DNA from: Acidimicrobiia bacterium | GTDB taxonomy: Bacteria > Actinomycetota > Acidimicrobiia > Acidimicrobiales > Aldehydirespiratoraceae | Direction of reading: 5' to 3' | Length of the DNA stretch: 39,253 nucleotides | NCBI GenBank assembly: GCA_024421085.1 | Contig: JAHQYN010000020.1 | Location: forward strand, 1 to 39,253 | Part shown: one piece after another, positions 1-8,795 of the stretch | Layout of the letters: each line of letters begins with the position of its first letter | Numbering within the stretch: the first letter of the stretch is position 1 | The notes under the pieces: model-generated | The model's database searches: none | The model's input: the letters and a program-made list of their open reading frames with translations, nothing else | Told to the model about the DNA's origin: nothing | Program-made: the position numbers and the translations under genes

Positions 1-262
1 AGTTGGTGAACCCGAAGGCGACGCGTTTAAGTCGTTTGGCGAGATTGTTGGTGGCTTCGGTGGCTGCGTTGGTGACTCGGGGTTTGTGCCAGTTCGAGAT
101 CTCGGTGCGCCAACGCCACAGGGTCCGGCCCAGCCCGATGGGTCTCTTCGGGCAGCCACGGCTCTTGGAGATCGGCGGCGAGCTGATCGACGGTCTCGGC
201 GCCGACTTTGGGGTTGGTGATGTCATAGATCGACCGCAGGTTTTCTGGGGCTTCGCGTTTTA
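1..262 (-). pseudogene. ISL3-family transposase, C-terminal fragment (second copy)
   Basis: Read on the minus strand, this stretch encodes the C-terminal part of an ISL3-type transposase. It corresponds to the segment at about 340-600 of the neighbouring element and is clearly homologous to it (both contain the VTNAATEA and GFTN blocks). The copy starts abruptly in the middle of the gene, at the IYDI block, directly against the inverted repeat of the adjacent element at 263. A one-base frameshift is visible near 150, between the PEE and LGRTLW blocks, so it could not be functional. It continues beyond the left edge of the window. Either the neighbouring IS inserted into an older copy, or two copies recombined. 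The missing N-terminal half is not found on the other side of the element, so a deletion must also have occurred. Confidence 0.8.
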
Positions 263-277
263 GGGGCTCTTCGCGTT

Positions 278-1604
278 TCAGGGTGGAGTGAGGGTTTCGA
301 GTAGCGTCCAGTTGGGTTTGCCAGCATAGAGGAGTGCACGGATGCGGTAGTTGTTGAAGTTGGTGAACCCGAAGGCGCCGCGTTTGACGCGTTTGGCTAG
401 GTTGTTGGCGGCTTCGGTGGCTGCGTTTGTGACTTTGGCTTTGCGCCAGTTCGAGATTTGGGTGCGCCAGCTCCACAGGGTCCGGCCCAGCCGGTTGATC
501 TCTTCGGGTAGCCAGGGGTCTTGGAAATCTTCGGCGAGTTGGTTGACGGTCTGCGCGTCGACCTTGGGGTCGGCGATGTCATAGATTTCTCGCAAAGTTT
601 CTTTGGCGTGCTAGGCGTTGCGGACCTCGCCGTACCGATCACCTGCGTCGAGCAGTCCGCGTAGCCGGACTTGGCCGTTGTCGGTGATCCGCTCAGACGC
701 TGACACCAACAGTTTCCGGGCCCTATACAGCGGGTCGTCTTCGCGGCCGCGGTGCCCCAACGTCTCGTTTTGGACCCGGCGACGCACGTCGTCTAATGCT
801 TTGTTGGCGATCTTCACTACGTGGAACGGGTCCGCGACCTGCTTGGCGTGTGGCAGCGCCGTGTTGAACGTGGCCCGGTACGGTCCCGAGAGATCCAACG
901 CCGCCCAACGAATCGCGCGGCGCCATCCGCGAGGCCGCGCGAGCAGCCAACTGTTGCGTGCTTTAGCTGTTTTACCTCAGACTATGTCCAAACAGGTGGC
1001 CCCGGCTGATGTCAACAATGCTAGTCGCCCAGGCCTTGTGGCGGAACCGGCCCCGCCGCCACATCAAATGCTCATCAAGACCCAGCGCCTGGGTGTCGCC
1101 GATCCGGTCTGTGTCAGCTTCTAGCAGCGCCTCGCCCCAACGCTGCACCGACGCGTTGACCGGATGCCAACTGCAACCCAACTCCGAAGCGACCTCATTG
1201 AACGAGCGGCCACGACCCGCCTGGCAAGTGACCCAACGACCCGCCCGAGTCGTGAGCTTCTCACGCGCAGGCGCGATCCGCGGGTCCCGTTCGGTGACCG
1301 GCCCCGCCGAGCACTCCGAGCTCGGGCAACGCCACCGGCGCTTGTGCCACACCAACTGCACCGGCCGCCCAAACGCCGGGAGGTCCACCAACTCGACCAG
1401 CTTCTCACCATCAGACCACAACCTCCCGCCACAACCATCGCAGTCCGGTCTCGCCGCCCGTCGACGGATGTGAACCCGCAACGGTACACCCACATCGTCG
1501 TCGACGCCGACCACCTCGACATCGCCCAACCCAACCAACAACTCACACACACGTGTAGGGTCAACTCCCACAGGGATCCTCCAGATTCTCGTTACCTGTA
1601 GCAC
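278..1604 (-). pseudogene. ISL3-family transposase, frameshifted and with an amber stop
   Basis: Three collinear ORF pieces make up one transposase. The N-terminal piece (about 972-1604) carries a Cys4 zinc-finger-like region (CDGC and CPSSEC pairs) and the first catalytic Asp in LGLDEHL. The middle piece (613-970) contains DLSGPYRATF and the second Asp region, ADPFHVVKIANKALDDVRR. The C-terminal piece (278-610) contains TNAATEAANN with the presumed catalytic Glu, then the family-typical GFTNFNNYRIRALLYAGKPNW ending. Two lesions separate the pieces: a frameshift at about 970-976, and an in-frame TAG at 611-613 where relatives usually have Trp. The likely start is a GTG near 1604 or slightly downstream. 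The protein would not be made intact. Confidence 0.85.
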
Positions 1605-1621
1605 CGATTCTGGAGGATCCC
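1573..1621. repeat. 13-bp inverted repeat near the right end of the IS
   Basis: GGGATCCTCCAGA at 1573-1585 is the exact reverse complement of TCTGGAGGATCCC at 1609-1621, with a 23-nt loop. The hairpin overlaps the transposase start region just inside the terminal repeat. Such a structure could limit transposase expression from outside promoters or serve as a transposase binding site; neither can be shown from sequence. Confidence 0.8.
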
Positions 1622-1788
1622 TCGCGTTCAGGCGCGGACCCTCACCCCACCCACCCCGACCTCAAACGCGAAGAGCTCTTAATTCGGCGATCTGGTAACC
1701 CTGAAACCTTTGTCTGAGCACCTGTGATGAGCACGGAGGTTCGGTCGGTGATAGAGCTTGCAGACCTTTCCCGGGCCGGGACGGTTGT

Positions 1789-2720
<932 letters not shown>

Positions 2721-2797
2721 CCCCTTTCAATGACGACGTGCTGCGCGCGGCGAGCCGAGAACGGTCCGCGATTGCGACCGCTGCGGACATCGCTGGG

Positions 2798-5524
2798 CTA
2801 GCCGGTGTTGCGGAGACCGGCGGCCACGCCGTTGACGGTCAACAGCAGCGCGCGGCGCAGACGGGTCAGGTCGTGGCCGTCGTCGTGGCCGGCGCGCGAG
2901 CGGGCAAGCAACTCGACCTGCAGCACGTTGATCGGGTCCAGATAGGCGTCGCGCACGGCCAGGGTGCGCTTCAGTACCGGCAGGTCCTCAAGAAGGCCGC
3001 GGTCGGTGATTCTGGCGATCTCGGCCACGGTCCGGTCGTGTTCGGCCGCGATGGCGTCGAAGAAGTGGTGCAGTTCCGGCGGAACCAGGCGGTCGACGTA
3101 ATAGCGGGTGATCGCCAGGTCCGTCTTGGCGAGGGTCATCTCAACGTTGGAGATGAACGCCGCGAAGAACTGCCAGTCGCCGTACATCGCCTTGAGCTCG
3201 GGAGCGTGCCCGGCGGTGCGGGCGGCCTCAAGGGCGGTCCCGACCCCGAACCATCCTGGAATGATCTGGCGGGACTGGGTCCAGCCGAACACCCAGGGGA
3301 TCGCCCGAAGCCCTTCAAGGCCCGCTCCGGCACTTGTTCGGCGTGCGGGGCGCGAGCCGATGTTCATGTCGGCCAACTCCTCCACAGGTGTCGACTTCTG
3401 GAAGTAGTCAACGAAGCCCGGCGTCTCGAGCAGCTCACGGTACGACTCGAACGCTCGTTGCGACATGAGCTCCATGACCGTGTTCCAGCTGTGCGTCTTG
3501 GACCATTCGTGGCGGGGGGTGCGGTGCGCCAGCGACGCTTCCAGCACTGCCGACAGAGCCAGGTCGAGGTTGCGTTGGGCCAGTTGAGGCAGTCCGTACT
3601 TGTCGGCTATGACCTCGCCCTGCTCGGTGATCTTGACCGCACCGTTGATGACCCCGGCAGGCTGGGAGAGGATCGCCGCGTTGGTCGGGCCGCCGCCGCG
3701 CCCGACAGTGCCGCCCCGTCCATGGAACACGGTGATCTTGATCCCCGACTCCGCGGCCACCTCGGCGATCTGGCGCAGCGCCTTGTGGATCTCCCACTGC
3801 GAGGTCGTGATCCCACCGTCCTTGTTGGAGTCCGAATAGCCGACCATCACCTCCTGGCGGCTGCCCCGCAACTCCAGCAACCGCCGATACGACGGATTCT
3901 CGAACAGCTCACGTAGCACCGGGCCGATACTTCGCAGGTCGTCGATCGTCTCGAACAACGGAACGAAATCGAGCCGGGCCACGCCCGCCACCAGATCGAC
4001 GAGACCGACGTCGCGGGCCAGCACCGCCGGCGCCAGGATGTCGTCGACGCCTCGGGTCATCGAGACGATGTATGCGCCGATGATCTCGTCGCCGGAACGG
4101 TTCATCGCGTCGCGCAGAGCAGCCAGCAGCGACAGCGAGTCACCCCCCGTCCGGCCCGTCGGGGGAGCGAGCGGCCGACGGCTGCCGAGCTCGGTCGTGA
4201 GCAGGTCGGCGCGAGCGCTGCGGTCGAGGGCGCAGTAGTCGATGTCGAGCGACGAGAAGAGTTGACCCAGGACGGCGTGGTGAACGTCAGCATGTTCTCG
4301 AATGTCGAGCGTGGCCAGATGAAACCCGATCAGGGCCACACAGCGGCGCAGACGAGCGAGGCGCCCCTGTGCCAACAGCGAACCGCGGTGCGCGGCGAGA
4401 GAACGGCCCATGACCGCCAGGTCCGCGTCGAGCTCTTCGGGCGAGCTGTAGGCGTTGGGACCGGGGGGCGTGGCGGCGGTCCCCTGGAGTCGTTGATGGA
4501 TCACGCCGCAGCGCCGCCGGTACGGTTCGCCGAGGCTGAGCTCGTTGAATCGTGCGGTCACCGCCGGGAAGGCTGCGCTGTCGGCGTCGAGTTGGCTGAG
4601 CAGTTCAGCCGACACGTCGGCGACAATGTCGCTCACCGACAGTTCCGCGGAGAGCTGCTCGACTTCTTGGATCAGGATGCGCAGCGCTCGACTCCGTTGG
4701 AACTCGAGCACTTCGAGAGTGATCTGGGGTGTGACGTTGGGGTTTCCGTCACGGTCACCGCCGACCCACGAGCCGAAATGGACAGGTGCCTTGTCGTTGA
4801 GCGCTCCTCCGATGCTGCGCAGGACCGAGTCGATGTCGTCGAAGAGTTCGGGAACACCATCAGTTGTGATCTCGTTCAGGAAATAGAGGATTGAGCGTGC
4901 CTCGTTGACCGGGTCGGGTTGGGTCCTGCGCAGCTCGTCGGTCTGCCAGATGACGTCGATCAGTTCGTCGATCCGCCGGTCGATGCGCGCCTTGTCGCTT
5001 GCCGCGCAGCTGGACTCGTTGCGCTCCTCGATGAGAACCGCGATCTCTGCGAGCTTGTCGAGAATCGATCGGCGGGACGCCTCGGTGGGGTGTGCGGTGA
5101 ACACCGGTCGCAGGTCGAGGGACCGTGTCGTTTCGATGATCTCGGAGTCTGAGACCCCGCCGGCCTGGAGCTTGGCGACGGTCTCAGCGAAGCGCCTGTT
5201 GCTCGTTCTCGGGTTGGCGTTGAGGTGTTCGATGCGGTGGACCTGCTCGGCGGTGTTGGCCAGATGGAAGTAGACCGTGAACGCCCGCACCAACAGGATC
5301 GCCTCGACGAGGTCGACGTCGGTGAGGTGGTCGATCAGGTCGTGTCCGGACTCGCCGTCGCGGTGCAGCCGGCTCGCATGCGCGCGCACCTGCTCGACTT
5401 GTTCGAGCAGTTCCGGGCCGTGCTGACGAACCAGCGCGTCCCCGAGTTGGCTGCCGAGCCGGCGGATGTCGTTGCGGAGGGCCGCGTCGATCTGCTGAAG
5501 ATTTGCGTCGGTCACTCCCGACAC
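2798..5524 (-). CDS. ppc: Phosphoenolpyruvate carboxylase
   Basis: This enzyme carboxylates PEP with bicarbonate to oxaloacetate, the anaplerotic feed into the TCA cycle, in the cytoplasm. At 908 aa it has the usual bacterial length. TAHPTEA with the catalytic His is at residues 143-149, GYSDSNKDGG near 560, the glycine-rich PEP-binding loop FHGRGGTVGRGGGP near 598-612, and FGWTQSRQIIPGW in the C-terminal half. The C-terminus ends in RNTG, close to the invariant QNTG. The start is a GTG at 5524 (VSGVTDAN). It lies 81 bp downstream of dtd on the same strand, so the two may be co-transcribed. All key motifs are intact. Confidence 0.97.
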   Translation of the reverse strand: MSGVTDANLQQIDAALRNDIRRLGSQLGDALVRQHGPELLEQVEQVRAHASRLHRDGESGHDLIDHLTDVDLVEAILLVRAFTVYFHLANTAEQVHRIEHLNANPRTSNRRFAETVAKLQAGGVSDSEIIETTRSLDLRPVFTAHPTEASRRSILDKLAEIAVLIEERNESSCAASDKARIDRRIDELIDVIWQTDELRRTQPDPVNEARSILYFLNEITTDGVPELFDDIDSVLRSIGGALNDKAPVHFGSWVGGDRDGNPNVTPQITLEVLEFQRSRALRILIQEVEQLSAELSVSDIVADVSAELLSQLDADSAAFPAVTARFNELSLGEPYRRRCGVIHQRLQGTAATPPGPNAYSSPEELDADLAVMGRSLAAHRGSLLAQGRLARLRRCVALIGFHLATLDIREHADVHHAVLGQLFSSLDIDYCALDRSARADLLTTELGSRRPLAPPTGRTGGDSLSLLAALRDAMNRSGDEIIGAYIVSMTRGVDDILAPAVLARDVGLVDLVAGVARLDFVPLFETIDDLRSIGPVLRELFENPSYRRLLELRGSRQEVMVGYSDSNKDGGITTSQWEIHKALRQIAEVAAESGIKITVFHGRGGTVGRGGGPTNAAILSQPAGVINGAVKITEQGEVIADKYGLPQLAQRNLDLALSAVLEASLAHRTPRHEWSKTHSWNTVMELMSQRAFESYRELLETPGFVDYFQKSTPVEELADMNIGSRPARRTSAGAGLEGLRAIPWVFGWTQSRQIIPGWFGVGTALEAARTAGHAPELKAMYGDWQFFAAFISNVEMTLAKTDLAITRYYVDRLVPPELHHFFDAIAAEHDRTVAEIARITDRGLLEDLPVLKRTLAVRDAYLDPINVLQVELLARSRAGHDDGHDLTRLRRALLLTVNGVAAGLRNTG

Positions 5525-5605
5525 GTTACTGATTCGGGGCCGAACATTCCGCGACTTGTTCGCCGGCGTTCCTGTAGGGAGGCGAATGTCTTACTGCCAG
5601 CACGG

Positions 5606-6043
5606 TCAGACCTCCAGCGTCAGGGTCACGGGGCCGTCGTTGACCAACTCGACGTCCATCATCGCTCCGAAAGATCCGCTGGCCACCTTGGCACCTAGCA
5701 GCCGCAACTCTGCGGTGAAGACATCGATCAGTCGAGCCGCCCGGCCAGGCTCCGCGGCGGCCGCGAAAGACGGGCGACGGCCCTTGCGGGTGTCTCCATA
5801 GAGGGTGAACTGGCTGACCACCAACACCTCGGTGCTGGTGTCGGCCACCGACAGGTTCATGTGCCCGTTCTCGTCGGCGAATATTCGCAGGTGCCAGAGC
5901 TTGCGTGCCAGCTTTGTGGCGCTGTCTTCATCGTCGCTGTGGGTCACCCCGACCAGACAGCACACCCCGGCACCGATCTCCCCGATGATCTCCCCGCAGA
6001 CCCGGACCCGAGCCTCCGCCACCCGCTGAACCAGTCCTCTCAC
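5606..6043 (-). CDS. dtd: D-aminoacyl-tRNA deacylase
   Basis: This enzyme hydrolyses D-amino acids (and mischarged Gly) from tRNA, as chiral proofreading in translation. The 145 residues carry the two active-site signatures of the DTD fold: SQFTLYGD at residues 77-84 and the NDGPVT cross-subunit Gly-Pro motif at 135-140, which excludes L-amino acids. The start is a GTG at 6043 placed six nucleotides after a TAGGTT box, so the mRNA is probably leaderless. ppc follows on the same strand. Confidence 0.95.
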   Translation of the reverse strand: MRGLVQRVAEARVRVCGEIIGEIGAGVCCLVGVTHSDDEDSATKLARKLWHLRIFADENGHMNLSVADTSTEVLVVSQFTLYGDTRKGRRPSFAAAAEPGRAARLIDVFTAELRLLGAKVASGSFGAMMDVELVNDGPVTLTLEV

Positions 6044-6359
6044 ACCCCCAACCTAGCTGCTTGTGTTCCGACACCTTCAAGGTCGTTGCCTTCTAGTCGA
6101 TTGCGTTACGGGAGCCTAACGGAAAGGTGAACCAACGGCAAGACAAAAGCGGCAAGGCGAACCAACGGCAAGTCCTGGTGATCGTGACGCTGGCGAACAT
6201 AGGCCAAGATTCATAACACGCTCCAATCCTTGGAGCCCGCACGAAACCCAGGTTGAATCACCTGCACAACCCGTCTACACTGCACTCTGTGGCGACCACC
6301 GATAGAGCTTGCAGTTACCGCCAAGCGAATTGGCGCACCTATCTTAATCCTGTCAACAA
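6044..6359. other. Intergenic region with a short direct repeat
   Basis: This 316-bp region lies between the divergent genes dtd and the membrane protein at 6360. An 18-bp repeat (AGGTGAACCAACGGCAAG at 6125-6142, and the same with one change at 6155-6172) occurs with a 30-bp period. It could be a pair of regulator sites. I see no gene or RNA in the rest. Confidence 0.6.
6050..6055 (-). promoter_or_regulatory. Probable -10 box of dtd (leaderless)
   Basis: The minus-strand sequence TAGGTT is followed after 6 nt by the GTG start of dtd, so transcription would begin at or next to the start codon. No Shine-Dalgarno sequence is present. Confidence 0.5.
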
Positions 6360-6911
6360 GTGTTCCCAATAATGCAGCGCCGGCCGGTGGTTTGCTTTGG
6401 TGGTCTCAGGGTGTCGTTCGGTCAGATCGCGGAGTGGTTTGGTGTGACCTTCGTTATTGCGCTCGCCGCTTTTTTCGCTATATTAATGGGTGCCGGTTGG
6501 CACTTAGACTATCGGGTTCGCTACAATTGGGCACTTGTCTGGTGGGGAGTAGCTGGAGCGGCGTTACTCAGTTTTTGGTACGGCTGGTTTGCGCTCATTC
6601 GTGATCTGCATATGGGACGCTTATGGAAGATCCACGGGTTCGCTGCCGTTGGTTGGCTCTTGGCCGCTGGTGCGGTTTTGTGGCTCGTAGCTGCTCTTGT
6701 CGATATGTCGAGACTTACTCCTTCTATTGGCCTCGAACATGGTGCGCTGTTAGAGCGTGTCGCAGTTGGGTGGGGTGCTTGGATTCCGTTTCTGGTGGTG
6801 GTGCCGTTGTCACTTCTCTTGGCTCGCCGCCTGGGAGTCACAACCATTGCTCTGGTTTCGTTACCGGTACAGGCGTTCCTTTGGTGGGCTGCCTTGAACA
6901 CTGTAACCTGA
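6360..6911 (+). CDS. Hypothetical integral membrane protein
   Basis: The protein is up to 183 aa and I do not recognise the family. Four strongly hydrophobic segments are visible at roughly residues 26-48, 58-78, 93-113 and 139-180; the last may be two helices. Two charged loops (RDLHMGRLWKIHG and LEHGALLER) separate them. It would be an inner-membrane protein without obvious catalytic residues. The start may be GTG at 6360 or the in-frame ATG at 6372. Base composition is visibly less GC-rich than in the flanking genes, suggesting more recent acquisition or relaxed selection. It lies next to a gene remnant at 6928. Confidence 0.6.
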   Translation: MFPIMQRRPVVCFGGLRVSFGQIAEWFGVTFVIALAAFFAILMGAGWHLDYRVRYNWALVWWGVAGAALLSFWYGWFALIRDLHMGRLWKIHGFAAVGWLLAAGAVLWLVAALVDMSRLTPSIGLEHGALLERVAVGWGAWIPFLVVVPLSLLLARRLGVTTIALVSLPVQAFLWWAALNTVT

Positions 6912-6927
6912 CGTTGCGGCATCATGC

Positions 6928-7240
6928 TTGGTTGAGTCCACAAGACGGAAGCACCGCGGTGGAACTCTCGACAAGCGCTCCTATTTCGCAGCAGCGAGGT
7001 CGACGGTGGCGATGAGGCTGTTGCCGCTCACCCCCGACCTCAAGATCGACTTCGGGCTGCAGGACTTCTGCCAGAAATGCACCAAGTGCGCCCGCGAGTG
7101 CCCCTGCGCGGCGATCAAGCTTCCGTTCACCCGCCGGTTCATCGCAAAGCTCGACGACCGGGTCGGCAACGGCTCGATCAACCCCACCAAGAAATGGTGG
7201 TGGGACCTCGAGTTCAAAGATCACCGCCCTCACAAACTGC
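6928..7240 (+). pseudogene. Reductive-dehalogenase-like 4Fe-4S fragment
   Basis: The frame from about 6990 encodes a segment reading LPLTPDLKIDFGLQDFCQKC and then TKCARECPCAAI. This is the cysteine spacing (CxxCxxCxxxCP) and preceding context typical of the first 4Fe-4S site in reductive dehalogenases (RdhA-type, corrinoid and iron-sulfur enzymes). A WWWDLE motif follows, and similarity stops near 7235 where the convergent mpg gene ends. The corrinoid-binding part upstream and the second cluster downstream are missing. The best reading is the leftover of a larger gene cut by rearrangement. A different ferredoxin-type protein is possible. The frame stays open over mpg but that part is antisense coincidence. 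Confidence 0.55.
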
Positions 7241-7244
7241 GCGC

Positions 7245-7814
7245 TCAACCTCGGCGCGACAGGTCACTGCATCCGCTGACATACCAGCGCCACGGCAGAT
7301 CTGCTCCGGCGCGCAGGCCGATGCGGGTGGAACGGCCCGGCTCTTGTGGAGGCGGGACTCCGTCGTCGAGCAACTCGATCCCAGCGTCTGCGGCAACCAG
7401 GTCCGCACCGTTGTGGGTGCCGTCGATACCGAAGGCCGAGGTGAACTTGGCCGGGCCGCTGCACAGATCACGGTCGCGACGAGCCGCGGGTCTCCGCTCC
7501 CGCATCTCGGCGAGGCCTGCCAGCGGGGTCACGGCCCGCAGCAGCACGGCGCTGCACTCACCGTCGCGGCCGCAAACGACGTTCGCGCACCAGTGCATCC
7601 CGTAGGTGAAGTAGACGTAGAGGCGACCTGGGGGCCCGAACATGACCTCGGTTCGAGGGGTCATCCCGCGGTGCCCGTGGCTGCCGGGGTCGTCGGCCCC
7701 CCGGTATGCCTCAACCTCCACTATCCGGCCGCGGCAGCCGCCGAAGGTGATCACCTTGTTCAACAGTTCGGGTGCCACCTCCAGGGAGCCCCGGGAGTAG
7801 AAGTCCCGCTGCAC
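7245..7814 (-). CDS. mpg: 3-methyladenine DNA glycosylase (AAG/Mpg family)
   Basis: This glycosylase removes alkylated purines such as 3-methyladenine and hypoxanthine, starting base-excision repair. At 189 aa it has the usual bacterial length. It shows the AAG-fold signatures IVEVEAYRGADDPGSH (the catalytic Glu and the Asp/His block), MFGPPGRLYVYFTYGMHWC, and the later CSGPAKFTSAFGID block. The start is a GTG at 7814. It follows bacterioferritin with 43 bp between them on the same strand, so they are probably co-transcribed; the link of DNA repair with iron storage could reflect oxidative stress. Confidence 0.92.
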   Translation of the reverse strand: MQRDFYSRGSLEVAPELLNKVITFGGCRGRIVEVEAYRGADDPGSHGHRGMTPRTEVMFGPPGRLYVYFTYGMHWCANVVCGRDGECSAVLLRAVTPLAGLAEMRERRPAARRDRDLCSGPAKFTSAFGIDGTHNGADLVAADAGIELLDDGVPPPQEPGRSTRIGLRAGADLPWRWYVSGCSDLSRRG

Positions 7815-7857
7815 AGCAGGGATTGGCGTTGCTCAGCAGGGGTAGGAGGGATTGGTG

Positions 7858-8328
7858 CTACGCCTCGAGTTGTGACTGGAGGTAGCGCTCGATGCCGATG
7901 TCGGCGATCACACGCTGCTGGGTCTCGAGCCAGTCGAGGTGCTCCTCCTCACCCACCAGCAGCTCTTCGAGAAGTTCGCGGCTGCCTGCATCGCCGTGTT
8001 CGAGCGTCAAGGCGACCCCGCGGCGGTACCTGGTGACCGCGTCGGCCTCCAGCGCGCGGCTGAACTCGATCTGTTCTGAGACGGTCTCACCCACCATCAC
8101 ATTCCCGAGACGCCGGAGGTTCGGCATGCCCTCAAGCAGCAGGATGCGGTCCATCAGCTTCTCGGCATCGCGCATCTCGTCGATGGACTCGTCGCGGAAG
8201 TGTCGAGCCAAGCGCTTCCAGCCCCAGTTCTCGCACAGCTTGGCCTGGGCGAAGTACTGGTTGACAGCGGTTATTTCTGCGGTGAGAGCCTCGTTCAAGA
8301 ACTCGATTACCTCTGGGGTGCCCTGCAT
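7858..8328 (-). CDS. bfr: Bacterioferritin, with His54 replaced by Asp
   Basis: Bacterioferritin stores iron in a 24-mer cage with haem between subunits. The 156-aa protein aligns without gaps to the family: Glu18, Glu51, Glu94, Glu127 and His130 of the di-iron ferroxidase site are present, and so is Met52, the haem ligand. The sequence around position 54 is DEMRDAEKL, whereas the family has EMxHAE, so the second bridging-site ligand His54 is Asp here. The C-terminal EEEHLDWLETQ block is intact. Asp could still bind iron but would change ferroxidase behaviour. The start is ATG at 8328. mpg lies downstream. Confidence 0.95.
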   Translation of the reverse strand: MQGTPEVIEFLNEALTAEITAVNQYFAQAKLCENWGWKRLARHFRDESIDEMRDAEKLMDRILLLEGMPNLRRLGNVMVGETVSEQIEFSRALEADAVTRYRRGVALTLEHGDAGSRELLEELLVGEEEHLDWLETQQRVIADIGIERYLQSQLEA

Positions 8329-8629
8329 GGATCATCCGATCTGACTATTCCAACTGGCGTTTGGTGCCACCGGACCGGCGGGCCAGGTCCAGCGCCCTTC
8401 AAGCATACACGTTTGGAGCGGTCGGACGAATCGGTCCGCAGAAGTGCGAAACCCCGGCCGTTTGCCGAAGCACTGACGGTTCCGGGGTCTTCACCGATTG
8501 CTATAGGGTCTGTTGCAATCAGGTACGCGCTGATGTGGAAGACCGGTCCGAGGGCACTGGATGTGTGGCACTCCGCTCGACAGCGGGAAACGGGCGGCCC
8601 CGCAGCGACGTGGTCGGATCGACAGGACG
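8329..8629. other. Intergenic region without recognised genes
   Basis: This stretch separates the bfr start from the tRNA-Ala 3' end. It should hold the bfr promoter, but I see no convincing -10/-35 pair, RNA or conserved ORF. Confidence 0.5.
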
Positions 8630-8703
8630 TGGAGCTGGCGGGAATCGAACCCGCGACCTCCTGCTTGCAAAGCAGGCGCTCTAGCCAACTGAGCTACAGC
8701 CCC
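8630..8703 (-). tRNA. tRNA-Ala (anticodon TGC)
   Basis: A complete cloverleaf of 74 nt can be folded. The acceptor stem GGGGCTG pairs with CAGCTCC and contains the G3:U70 wobble that is the alanine identity element. The D-arm is GCTC/GAGC, the anticodon stem CCTGC/GCAGG with loop TTTGCAA, and the T-arm GCGGG-TTCGATT-CCCGC. The discriminator base is A73. The CCA end is not encoded (CGT follows). Confidence 0.98.
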
Positions 8704-8795
8704 GTGGGGGAGAGGATACCGGCTCGGCTCTCGGCCCCGGTCTCCGGTTCGCCTTCGGCGTGGCATCGCCGCGGTGACGGTGGCAGGATCAGGCG

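Larger units (their letters stand above)
263..1680 (-). mobile_element. ISL3-family insertion sequence, inactive
   Basis: The element is bounded by terminal inverted repeats. GCTCTTCGCGTTT at 266-278 is matched exactly by the complement of 1664-1676, and imperfect similarity continues inwards (a GGGTGGAGTGAGGGT-like stretch on both sides). The transposase reads inwards from the right end. The length of about 1.4 kb fits the ISL3 family. I could not see matching 8-bp target duplications: the left flank ends GCGTTTTA-like and the right flank begins AATTCGGC. This fits an old or rearranged insertion. A third, shorter echo of the terminal sequence (GCTTCGCGTTTT) lies at 250-261, just outside the left end. 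Confidence 0.75.
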
